From assembly GCF_019703855.1 (NCBI RefSeq), contig NZ_AP024086.1, positions 3,058,501-3,122,500 on the forward strand: a stretch of 64,000 nt of DNA, written 5' to 3'. This DNA comes from Desulfomarina profundi (lineage in GTDB: Bacteria > Desulfobacterota > Desulfobulbia > Desulfobulbales > Desulfocapsaceae). The stretch's first letter is position 1; every line of letters starts with the position of its first letter. This document shows positions 56,522 to 64,000 of the stretch, one piece after another. Made by a program: the position numbers and the translations under genes. Under the pieces are notes generated by a model that was not told the origin of the DNA, searched no databases, and saw nothing but the letters and a program-made list of their open reading frames with translations.

Positions 56522-58210
56522 TCAACAAGCCTTTTCCAGATCCTCCCATAAATCCTCCACCCATTGATATCGTTTATAAACGTCGTAGGCCATGGCCTTC
56601 ACAATAATCTTCTCCAAGGCAACGGACAGATTTGCACTACAATTTCCGGGAGCCGGAATCTGTTTCTTAAGTTGTAGCCACTTCTGGAGTGATATTCGTT
56701 TCTCGCCAAAGGGTACATTTCCTGTTGTTGCCAGGTAAAGCAGGATACCAATGGCATAGATATCACTACGAGAATCCCCTCGTTTGCCCTGGATTTGTTC
56801 CGGTGCCATATACAACAAATCCCCCTGTGGTCCAAGACCGGCTGCAACAATGGGATCCTGCAACTGATCACTTGCGGCCAGCCCCATATCAATAAGACGT
56901 AATTTCTGTCTTTCGTCCAGCATCAGGATGTGTGGCCGCAGGTCGTGGTGAACAATACCCGCAGCATGGAAGGATGCGACCAGATCACAGAGCTGTGAAA
57001 AAACAGGCAGCAACAGCCGATCTTCCATCCGTTCTTTATCCTGCAGCGAGATAAGACTCTTTCCCCGGATTTCTTCCAGGATCAGCACGTCACCTACGCG
57101 GTCTTTGACCCCCGGCAGGCATGGGTGTGATACTGTTTCAAATAATTGGAGCTCTGTTTCAAAACAGCATCTGTACAATGGATTCTGCAACACTTCGTCA
57201 AAACCGATTTTGAGAGCCACCTTATCCGACGATGCAGTCGCATGGCCTTCGTACAGCCATGACATGGCGCCAGCAGCAACCGGCTGAGTAACAACATAGT
57301 CACCGATAAAATTGGGCTGTAGAGAGGCGCCTTTGCGGGCAGAACGAACATAACGTCGCAGGGAACCCAGAGAAGCATGCAACACATCAAGCTCGTCTCC
57401 CGGACCGGGGGCACTGTTTTTTTTCCTTTTTTCATCCACAATTGATACCATTGCACCAAGACGTTCAATGACTAATTTCTGGAAGAGCAGGTTTAAGAGC
57501 CAGAGCCAGACCAGTGTTGTAAGCAGAGTGATAAAAAAAATAACCAGGCTACCTTGCCATGCTTCCCGAAATGACGCGGAAACAGGGATAGCCACCGAAT
57601 CGATACCTGCCAGATCACCAGCCTGAAAACGAAACCCTCCCTTCTTACCGTATCGATCTATAAGAGACTGCGGGGCATCTTCCACTTTGCCATGACAGCG
57701 GATACAGGGAGAAGAAAAATAATCGGGAACCATGGAGATGAAGAAGGACTCTCCGTTTTTCTGCACTATACCCTGCCAGAACAACCGTTCAGGATCCATT
57801 TCAAACCAATCCAGCATCTCCTCTTCAAAGGGGTCGGCCAGATTACGCATATTATGTGGATTCACCGAAGCCCTTCGGTAGATGTAATTGGGCATCGATC
57901 CGGCAAAACGTTCCATGATGGAGGTACTGACGTAGGTGGTTGACATTGCCTCAATAATAAAGGCATTCTGGCCGTGCAGCTCAAACATTTTGGGACGGAG
58001 TTCTTCTCTGACGTAGGCACGGATAGCCTCAGCTTCCCGGAGGATGACCTCGGATTTGGTCATGGCCTCAGCCATGACCAGTCGCCTTGTATTCCAAAAA
58101 GAAAGCGCTGACAGCAACAGACCACCTCCAATAAGTATAAGGGCTGACCAGAGAAAAAAGCGTTTTCTGAGATTGGTGGTTACCCCTTGTCCATATCTCT
58201 TGATTTTCAT
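56522..58210 (-). CDS. Membrane Ser/Thr kinase-like protein with Tll0287-like c-heme sensor
   Basis: A 562-residue protein. The N-terminal TM (about 17-38) is followed by a periplasmic Tll0287-like (DUF3365) domain with CIRCHG (near 170), a second TM (about 222-245) and a cytosolic kinase domain. The kinase has ALKIG (lysine), HHDLRPHI and LIDMGLA where active kinases have H-R-D-x-K-P-x-N and D-F-G. The catalytic asparagine is Ile and DFG is DMG, so it may be weakly active or a pseudokinase. APEQIQG follows. It ends the signalling operon. CGGAGAATT precedes the ATG. A redox- or gas-responsive switch is inferred. Confidence 0.82.
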   Translation of the reverse strand: MKIKRYGQGVTTNLRKRFFLWSALILIGGGLLLSALSFWNTRRLVMAEAMTKSEVILREAEAIRAYVREELRPKMFELHGQNAFIIEAMSTTYVSTSIMERFAGSMPNYIYRRASVNPHNMRNLADPFEEEMLDWFEMDPERLFWQGIVQKNGESFFISMVPDYFSSPCIRCHGKVEDAPQSLIDRYGKKGGFRFQAGDLAGIDSVAIPVSASFREAWQGSLVIFFITLLTTLVWLWLLNLLFQKLVIERLGAMVSIVDEKRKKNSAPGPGDELDVLHASLGSLRRYVRSARKGASLQPNFIGDYVVTQPVAAGAMSWLYEGHATASSDKVALKIGFDEVLQNPLYRCCFETELQLFETVSHPCLPGVKDRVGDVLILEEIRGKSLISLQDKERMEDRLLLPVFSQLCDLVASFHAAGIVHHDLRPHILMLDERQKLRLIDMGLAASDQLQDPIVAAGLGPQGDLLYMAPEQIQGKRGDSRSDIYAIGILLYLATTGNVPFGEKRISLQKWLQLKKQIPAPGNCSANLSVALEKIIVKAMAYDVYKRYQWVEDLWEDLEKAC

Positions 58211-58228
58211 AATAATTCTCCGCAGAAA

Positions 58229-58969
58229 TCAGGTTCCTTTACACAGGCGTCTGCCGAGAACAGACGGTAGACCGGCATCCAGATCTGCCTGCACTGTTTT
58301 TTCCACATCATAGGCTACCCGATAAAACTCCAGTTTTTCCTCACGACTGTCATAAATAAGGTAACAGGAGCGGGGATCCCCATCCCGGGGTTGCCCTACG
58401 CTACCGCAATTGATGATGCAACGCCTGCTGTCGGCCAGCTCAAACTGCATATTGCCCGGGACGGTCTGCAGAGTCACAGCCAGCAGGTGTTTTCTGGTTA
58501 TCACCAATGGTTGGTGGCTGTGGCCGATATAAAGAAGACGGCAACTGGTGGCACCAAAGCTGCGCAGGGCGTATTTGCGGTCCATAACATAACGCCAGCC
58601 TCTGGGATTATATGGGTTAGCATGGACAAAGGTCATGTCAGCCAGATCGAGCCGGTCCGGCAGTGCTGCCAGATATTTTTTATTTTCTTCGCTCAGTTGC
58701 TCCATGGTCCACAGAATCACCTCTTTGGCAACTGAGGACATACCGTAGGGAGAAGTCTCCCAAAGGGCGGCCAGGTCGTGATTACCGGCAAGGACACGGC
58801 AGTTTTTCAGGCCACGTACCAAGCGAATGCACTCATTGGGATAAGGGCCGTACCCCACCAGATCTCCCAGGCAGATACTTCTGTGTACATTTCGTTTTGC
58901 GGCATCATCAAGCACACTCTGCAGTGCCTCCAGGTTGCCATGAATATCAGAAAAGATCATCAACCGCAT
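58229..58969 (-). CDS. Calcineurin-like metallophosphoesterase
   Basis: This 246-residue cytosolic protein has the dimetal motifs in order: IFSDIHGN (5-12), LGDLVGYGP (about 35-43), VLAGNHDL, VHANP and YIGHSHQPLV. These give a complete active site of the ApaH/PPP-like or YfcE-type. The ATG abuts the stop of the kinase-USP gene (TAAATG). In this operon it could reverse the kinase products or hydrolyse a signalling nucleotide; the exact substrate is not readable. It lies between two kinase-like genes, which strongly suggests a regulatory role. Confidence 0.88.
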   Translation of the reverse strand: MRLMIFSDIHGNLEALQSVLDDAAKRNVHRSICLGDLVGYGPYPNECIRLVRGLKNCRVLAGNHDLAALWETSPYGMSSVAKEVILWTMEQLSEENKKYLAALPDRLDLADMTFVHANPYNPRGWRYVMDRKYALRSFGATSCRLLYIGHSHQPLVITRKHLLAVTLQTVPGNMQFELADSRRCIINCGSVGQPRDGDPRSCYLIYDSREEKLEFYRVAYDVEKTVQADLDAGLPSVLGRRLCKGT

Positions 58970-60910
58970 TTATTTACCCTCCCCTGACCGGCAACCTGAT
59001 ACTCTTTTCCTCTTTTCCTGGACCAGGGAACAGAGATCCTGATCCAGGTTGAGGGCTTTCAACAATGGGCCGTAACAGGCCAGATCCGGTTTGCTGACCG
59101 GGCAGGTGTTGTCCGTCAGAAAAGGAACCTGGGGAGGGGGCGAATCGAGATGGGTACGAAGAAATAGAGAAACCCGGCTCAGTTCATGTTTCAACCTGCA
59201 AGAGAGTGGCAGAAATTCACGGGTATAGAGGTCTTGCAGACCTTCAGGATCATGGTCGCAAAGTTCAGACATCCTGGAGGCAAGCCGGTGAAAGCGGGAA
59301 TGAATTGGCACCAGTGCTGAGGTTACCTGCAGCCATTCATCCTTTTTTTCAAAAAAGGCCAGAAAGCGGCCAAACAGACAGTTGTTTTCGCTGAGATCAA
59401 CATCCTGCTGAGGATTCAGGAGCCTGCGGTAGATAAAATCTGTATGATAATGGAGATGCTCATACCAAAGATCAACGAGAAAGATATCACAGGCAAGCAC
59501 CTGCCCGGCTGTCAACTGGGCAGGTTGCTGAGCCGCCAGACCTGTGGCAGGTGAAAACACCACATTATCAGCAACCACAATTGGGCAGGGGCTATTATTT
59601 TCCAGATGTCTGCGTACGGAAACAGTGCCTAGCATCCCTTGCTTTTTACGGGATTCGGCCAGTACCAGCAGTTCCGCGCCCAGATCTGTACAGAGTTTGC
59701 GCAGCACATCAACCACCTCACCCCGAACAAGGCGAATACTGGGATCAATACTGCAGCGGCGAAGAAGCTGTACAGCCTGTTCGAGACGTCCCATCAGCTT
59801 CTCCCCTTCGACAGCGATGCCGTAGCGTCTGAAATGGGAGTCGTCCTCCTCTTCAATAACATGCACCAGCGTTATTTCTGCAGATCGGATAAGTGCCTCT
59901 TTTTTGACTTCGGCCAGCATATTGTCGCTACCGGGAGAATCTATTAAAGCACCAATAATCTGTGGTTTATCATATGTAATAGTTGTTTTTTGTGGTTGTC
60001 TACGCTGTAACCGGATCGGTTTACCGGGAAATATGCGTCGCCACAATGATGACGATTTGTTTCTGCTGCCTGCCTCAGTGACCGGGAGTTGCTGCCAGTG
60101 ATTAAGATCATGCAGAAGATCCATGACATCTTTATAACGATCTGCAGCGTGGCGGGCAATGGCGCAGAGAATTATGGATTGGATCTGAGGAGGAATTTTG
60201 TCATTGTGATAACGTGGCGGGGTCGGATCATAATGCAGGCGCCGCCTGGCGACACGTTTCTTACTGGTGCGGGGCCAGGGTAACCTTCCGGTAAGCATCT
60301 CGTAAAGGAGCATACCCATGGTATAGATATCGCAACGGGGATCAGACCTTTCACCCAGCAACTGCTCCGGCGAAATATACCAGGGAGTGCCCAGGGGGTT
60401 TTGCAAGTCAAGCTCCAGCAGATCAGGAAGATGTCGGCAACTGGCCAGACCAAAATCTATCACTTTGATGGAGGAGTTATTGCAACAGATAATATTTTCG
60501 GGCTTCAGGTCCAGATGGACAATGCCCTGCCTGTGGAGATAAGAAACCACGCGCGCAAGTTGTTTCATCAGGATCAAAGCTTCACGCAAATCAAGGATGC
60601 GGTTTTTGCCGATACGGGAGCGTAGATCTTCCCCCTCCACATGCTCCATGATAATATACTGCCGACTTTTCTGGCGGTGGATAAAACGTATAACTCCGGG
60701 GTGATCGAGCAGCCGACTGATACGGTCTTCATTTTGATAATGATAGAGAAGGAGAGGATGATTGAGAATGTTGCTGTCGGGTATTTTCAGAACAACATGC
60801 TGTCTGGAAAACAGATCCTCTGCCAGAAAAATGCTGGCAAGCGGGCTTTTATGAAGCCGTGAACTAAGTACAAAAATATCGATATTATCGCCGACTTCAG
60901 GAAAAGTCAT
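58970..60910 (-). CDS. Ser/Thr protein kinase fused to a universal stress domain and a CZB-like domain
   Basis: A 646-residue protein. The kinase domain (about 1-285) has VVLKIP (lysine), VHLDLKPENII and VIDFGLAS, with SPEQL as APE; catalytic residues are complete. Then come a linker and a USP-type domain (about 310-455, LIDSPGSDN...VRGEVVDVLRKLCTDLGAELLVLAESRK, shown in part). The C-terminal 150 residues have the zinc-binding CZB pattern: HYHTDFIYRRLL, CLFGRFLAFF and HSRFHRLA, giving the usual His and Cys ligands. CZB domains sense oxidants such as hypochlorite in chemoreceptors. The combination in one chain is unusual. It joins the phosphoesterase without a gap. Confidence 0.85.
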   Translation of the reverse strand: MTFPEVGDNIDIFVLSSRLHKSPLASIFLAEDLFSRQHVVLKIPDSNILNHPLLLYHYQNEDRISRLLDHPGVIRFIHRQKSRQYIIMEHVEGEDLRSRIGKNRILDLREALILMKQLARVVSYLHRQGIVHLDLKPENIICCNNSSIKVIDFGLASCRHLPDLLELDLQNPLGTPWYISPEQLLGERSDPRCDIYTMGMLLYEMLTGRLPWPRTSKKRVARRRLHYDPTPPRYHNDKIPPQIQSIILCAIARHAADRYKDVMDLLHDLNHWQQLPVTEAGSRNKSSSLWRRIFPGKPIRLQRRQPQKTTITYDKPQIIGALIDSPGSDNMLAEVKKEALIRSAEITLVHVIEEEDDSHFRRYGIAVEGEKLMGRLEQAVQLLRRCSIDPSIRLVRGEVVDVLRKLCTDLGAELLVLAESRKKQGMLGTVSVRRHLENNSPCPIVVADNVVFSPATGLAAQQPAQLTAGQVLACDIFLVDLWYEHLHYHTDFIYRRLLNPQQDVDLSENNCLFGRFLAFFEKKDEWLQVTSALVPIHSRFHRLASRMSELCDHDPEGLQDLYTREFLPLSCRLKHELSRVSLFLRTHLDSPPPQVPFLTDNTCPVSKPDLACYGPLLKALNLDQDLCSLVQEKRKRVSGCRSGEGK

Positions 60911-61002
60911 GCTAAAATCTCTCCATATTCTGCAACGGCTACAGGGGATAAAGCGGTTTGTGCATTCAATTTAAAGATGCTGTTATCGACGGCCCCGGTG
61001 TA

Positions 61003-61575
61003 TCACTGGCCAAGAAATACATAACCAATCACGATTATGAAAATTACCACCAGCTCCACAACAGTAATTTTGGTCAGCATCAGACATATTTTTCGCTGTG
61101 ACGGGTTCATTTGCAGGATCATCCGGTTCATGAGCAAACGAAAAAAAACCGTGCGGGGTGTGGTGGAAACATAAAGTCTGAGATATTCCTGAATCCCGCG
61201 AACCCAGAGCAGGATATCCTGTTCCAGCTCATCATTAAAAGCTTCCTCTTCATAACGAACCCGTACCTGCGTTTTCTCTTGGTCTGCAAAAAAAAGCAGC
61301 TCCTGTACACCATAATCAAAGAGAGTAATCCGCATGATTATTTCAGCCTGAAACGGATCATCTGGGGCCGAAGTGCTATCCAGTTGCAGGCCTAGAGAAA
61401 AGGTCTGTTCCGTAGCGTAATCACGAAGGTTTGCAAAAAGAGCGGTATGCCGCTGCTCTGTATCTTCGAGGAACCAATGGGGATGAAGCCTGAGCAGTCT
61501 TTCTGCATCAAGAATGGTGGAGGTGGCAAGTGTTGTTGCTGCAGGAGTCAGATACAGGTCATAACACTGTTCCAT
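61003..61575 (-). CDS. Tail-anchored hypothetical protein
   Basis: This 190-residue protein has a soluble N-terminal part of about 165 residues (alternating strands and helices, e.g. MRITLFDYGVQELLFFADQ) and one C-terminal TM (VELVVIFIIVIGYVFLGQ). There is no signal peptide, so it is likely a C-tail-anchored cytosolic-facing protein. The family is not recognised. It lies one base after the USP gene stop on the minus strand and before the kinase-USP gene, so it is part of the signalling operon. It may recruit a partner to the membrane. Confidence 0.65.
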   Translation of the reverse strand: MEQCYDLYLTPAATTLATSTILDAERLLRLHPHWFLEDTEQRHTALFANLRDYATEQTFSLGLQLDSTSAPDDPFQAEIIMRITLFDYGVQELLFFADQEKTQVRVRYEEEAFNDELEQDILLWVRGIQEYLRLYVSTTPRTVFFRLLMNRMILQMNPSQRKICLMLTKITVVELVVIFIIVIGYVFLGQ

Positions 61576-61576
61576 A

Positions 61577-62071
61577 TCAATCCACAGGGTGTGAAGAAGG
61601 TGCTATAAGCAGGGGGCAGGGCAGAACAGGATGCAGCTTTGCCTGATCAATACGTGCCCTGAGCCCTTTTTCCATCTTCAGGTTAAACAGCCTCCGGCTT
61701 TCACGGTAGGGGCCGATAACAATAAGATCACTTTTCCGTTTTTCGGCCTCAGCGGCAATAGTTGCCTCAATGAAACCTACTTCCCCCACAAAGGTTGCCT
61801 GTGCTGCTGCCGGATATTTTTCTTTTATCCGCTGCCAGTCCTCTTCATTTTCTTCCTGCATCTGTTTTTCCACGTGGTCAAGGAAGGTGGTATGTGTTTT
61901 GCTCGAGTTAAGCCAGTCATCACCGGTCATGGCCTGCCAGTCCTGGTCAATGATAGTCAGAACAGTGACCTGCAAATCAGGCTTTTTAACGCATAGTTCG
62001 TCAAAAACAAGCCGTTCTGCCTGTCTGGCACCTGCAGTTCCGTGGGTACAGAGAAGAATAGAAGTAAACAT
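61577..62071 (-). CDS. Universal stress protein
   Basis: This 164-residue UspA-type protein begins MFTSILLCTHGTAGARQAERLV, the first strand and loop of the fold. The C-terminal ATP-loop region is DLIVIGPYRESRRLFN, a departure from the usual G-x2-G-x9-G(S/T) motif, so nucleotide binding is uncertain. It is the first gene of the kinase/phosphoesterase operon. A related domain is fused to the kinase two genes downstream. Confidence 0.82.
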   Translation of the reverse strand: MFTSILLCTHGTAGARQAERLVFDELCVKKPDLQVTVLTIIDQDWQAMTGDDWLNSSKTHTTFLDHVEKQMQEENEEDWQRIKEKYPAAAQATFVGEVGFIEATIAAEAEKRKSDLIVIGPYRESRRLFNLKMEKGLRARIDQAKLHPVLPCPLLIAPSSHPVD

Positions 62072-62186
62072 AGTTTAAGGATAGCAAAAAATTACCCTCG
62101 CTGGAAGGCGAGAGAAAACAAGAGCCCTTCCCAATATTTCACTATCAGGAAGGGTCATAAAACAAGCTGTTTTTATTGGGTGATTT

Positions 62187-62384
62187 TTACATCCACTTTG
62201 TAAAAACCAACACAATAAAGGTTGTTACCAAGGATAGGATAAGGGCTGTCATATCCTCATTACGTTCACTGGCAAATACGGAAAGTGCACGTTCTTCAAG
62301 CTCTTCCGTATTCGCATTCTTGGCAATTTCAGACTCTCCCTTACCGGCATCACCTGTTTCAATGGTAATTTTATCATCACTCAT
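62187..62384 (-). CDS. Small single-TM membrane protein beside the second YeiH transporter
   Basis: This 65-residue protein starts at ATG 62384 with TCCGGAGGA upstream. An acidic N-terminal part (about 45 residues, EELEERALSVFASERNEDM) is followed by one TM helix (ALILSLVTTFIVLVF). It lies 20 bases after the YeiH gene stop. The plan is the same as in the small protein at 41129-41317 near the first YeiH copy, which suggests an accessory role. Confidence 0.62.
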   Translation of the reverse strand: MSDDKITIETGDAGKGESEIAKNANTEELEERALSVFASERNEDMTALILSLVTTFIVLVFTKWM

Positions 62385-62404
62385 TTTCAAATCCTCCGGA
62401 AATG

Positions 62405-64000
62405 TTATTTTAACACCACATCTTTTACCAGCCACAATACGACTACGAAAGAAAGTGTGGCTTTTGTGACGCCTGAGATACAGCCAATGACCAGCGGCCA
62501 TCCGCCTGCCTGAAAAATCGCCTTCTTGGTGATCTGCATACCAAGCCCGATCAGACCAAAGGCAAAGAACCAGATCATGCAGTCGGTCAGGGTGGTGACA
62601 GTCTTGGACTTTTTATGCACCTGTTTGATGGCATGGTGGATCGCTCCCTTAACCTCTTTGTCCAGGGTGATTTCCTTTGCCTTCGCAGCCGCCAGGATTG
62701 ATTCCAACTGGAACATCCGCGCTTCAGCCTGCTTGTTGAAAACCTTTTTGTCGGCACGGCTCTCAAAATTACCGGCCAGCTGACGCTGGGCAATAATGTC
62801 TTTCACTGCGGCCATCTGCTCACCAGTGAGGCCCTTGATTGAACCGGCCTGCACTGCACTATTTAAATTCTCCCACTCCTGTTCAGTAATCTGGCTTCGT
62901 TCATTATAACTGTAATCAATGAATTTTCCCTTGTAATGGGTTGGTGGTGAAAAAAGGCCCATGGAAGACATGGCAAAGAGCAGCAGGAAACCGATGATAA
63001 AAATGGGGAATTTGTCAATGACAACTTCTTTAAAGGTTAATTTTTTCCCGGATTCTTTACCGAACCAGGTTGCCAGCACCAGCACGATGATCGGCAGAAA
63101 AAGGACGCGGGTAATGTTGAAAATCTCCGCGACCTTCAAGGTCTTGATATCAACGGCGTTAAAGGCCAGGGCTGCTGCTGCAACCTGGGCAGAGTTAAGG
63201 ATACCAGTTCCTGCCCAGGCACCAAACTGGACAGGGTTCATGCCTGCCCAATGACCGACGGTGGGAAAAATGAACATACAGATAATACCAAAAGAGAGAA
63301 TGGTGCCGATGGTATAGGCCATCTCTTCACTCTTGGCTTTAACAACAGGGGCAACGGCCACGGTGGCAGAAACACCGCAGACACCCATACCAGCGGACAG
63401 AACACCGGTCATGGTTTTGGGCTGTTTAAACATTTTGCCGAGCCAGAGGACAAAAAATACCGTTCCCAGGACAAAGGTGCCGACCAGCACAACACTGTAA
63501 GAACCAAGTTTGGCCAGTTCGGCAAAACTGTATCGTGCGCCGAGCATGATAACGCCCATTTTGAGGACAAACCGGGCGCATTTGACGCCGGCAGCGGCAA
63601 ATTTAGGAATACCGTAGGTATTGGTAATAACAACACCGGCGAGCAGGCCAAGGATAACATAGTTGAGATTCAGGACCTTGTATATTTTAAAACCGAGTAC
63701 CGGTTGCAGGCTGTGGCTTATCAGCTTAACCACTGGCTCAACGTACCAGCGAATGGCCATTGCCATAATCAGAATGAACAAAATGCCGGGCAGGGGCTGC
63801 AGAATAAAACGGTCAATAATTGTATCGCCGGGTTTTCGAACAGAATTAATGATAGCGCCAACTATGCCCACACCTCCGACAATAAGGCCCATACTTACTT
63901 GAAGATCTGCTGTTTTGGCTGTGTGAAGGTATTTCATCAAAGGATGCAAGACGCCGCTGCTGGCTATCAATGCATAAATAATCAGAAGGCCGCTGAGAAT
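62405..64000 (-). CDS. YeiH/PSE-family transporter (putative sulfate/sulfite exporter), copy 2, partial at the right edge
   Basis: The frame runs to the window end without a start; upstream codons (ILSGLLIIYALI) continue a TM helix, so the N terminus is missing. The visible 531 residues have the signature GVLSAGMGVCGVSATVAVAPVV and NSAQVAAAALAFNAVDI. A cytosolic-looking insertion of about 110 residues (from the SPPTHYKGKF segment to VTTLTD) separates the last helices and is absent from short YeiH proteins. It has the same proposed sulfate/sulfite export role as copy 1; unlike copy 1 it lies next to a stress-kinase cluster. Substrate not established. Confidence 0.82.
   Translation of the reverse strand: MLSGLLIIYALIASSGVLHPLMKYLHTAKTADLQVSMGLIVGGVGIVGAIINSVRKPGDTIIDRFILQPLPGILFILIMAMAIRWYVEPVVKLISHSLQPVLGFKIYKVLNLNYVILGLLAGVVITNTYGIPKFAAAGVKCARFVLKMGVIMLGARYSFAELAKLGSYSVVLVGTFVLGTVFFVLWLGKMFKQPKTMTGVLSAGMGVCGVSATVAVAPVVKAKSEEMAYTIGTILSFGIICMFIFPTVGHWAGMNPVQFGAWAGTGILNSAQVAAAALAFNAVDIKTLKVAEIFNITRVLFLPIIVLVLATWFGKESGKKLTFKEVVIDKFPIFIIGFLLLFAMSSMGLFSPPTHYKGKFIDYSYNERSQITEQEWENLNSAVQAGSIKGLTGEQMAAVKDIIAQRQLAGNFESRADKKVFNKQAEARMFQLESILAAAKAKEITLDKEVKGAIHHAIKQVHKKSKTVTTLTDCMIWFFAFGLIGLGMQITKKAIFQAGGWPLVIGCISGVTKATLSFVVVLWLVKDVVLK

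Overview
This window looks like a chromosomal segment of a marine-type anaerobe of the Desulfobacterota (Desulfobulbales/Desulfocapsaceae-like). That is an inference. It rests on the gene mix: dissimilation of taurine to sulfite, c-heme sensor kinases, a cytochrome bd-like complex with fused c-type hemes, an Ehr-type membrane complex, a cofactor-independent-mutase-like homoserine kinase, and many PAS/His-kinase hybrids. No rRNA, replication or phylogenetic marker is present to settle the taxon.

Layout. 1-4.5 kb: the end of a SNF2 helicase, a substrate-binding protein with a hybrid histidine kinase, and a TetR/zinc-ribbon pair. 5-11.5 kb: a bacterial cereblon-like CULT protein, cobA-hemD, adk, then hom - putative homoserine kinase - thioesterase, and an initiator tRNA. 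11.6-28.2 kb: a taurine/sulfonate island. On the minus strand are Tpa, alanine dehydrogenase and an aldehyde dehydrogenase. On the plus strand are Xsc, a GntR regulator, a TRAP transporter (M-Q-P order), a second aldehyde dehydrogenase, a CoA-disulfide/persulfide reductase with rhodanese domain, a second GntR regulator and an EamA permease. 28.3-39 kb: chemoreceptors, a bd-like oxidoreductase and a c-heme hybrid kinase. 39-41.3 kb: a YeiH-type transporter with two small partner genes. 41.9-50 kb: an Ehr (hydrogenase-4-like but lacking Ni ligands) operon and a LuxR-type response regulator. 50-56.4 kb: metallo-beta-lactamase, acyl-CoA ligase, CBS and left-handed beta-helix proteins, and a radical SAM remnant. 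56.5-64 kb: an unusual signalling cluster (two Ser/Thr kinase-like proteins, one fused to USP and CZB-like domains, the other carrying a c-heme Tll0287-like sensor; a phosphoesterase; a USP; a tail-anchored protein), next to a second YeiH transporter.

The taurine genes form a coherent route. TRAP uptake is followed by Tpa (taurine + pyruvate to sulfoacetaldehyde + alanine), Ald (alanine back to pyruvate + ammonium) and Xsc (sulfoacetaldehyde + phosphate to acetyl phosphate + sulfite). The promoters of tpa, xsc and the TRAP operon share a CTGATRTRT-like motif, and the xsc one sits in a perfect 19-bp-arm palindrome.

Two cross-cutting observations affect how the annotation should be read. First, nine genes are broken by twelve one-base frameshifts; each is repaired by adding a single base, almost always in a G/C homopolymer, which points to sequencing or assembly undercalling rather than real gene death. 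Coordinates below span the repaired genes. Second, non-coding space is rich in dispersed repeats: a MITE with 4-bp TTAG target duplications, a second about 100-bp repeat family into which one MITE has inserted, and two large fold-back elements.
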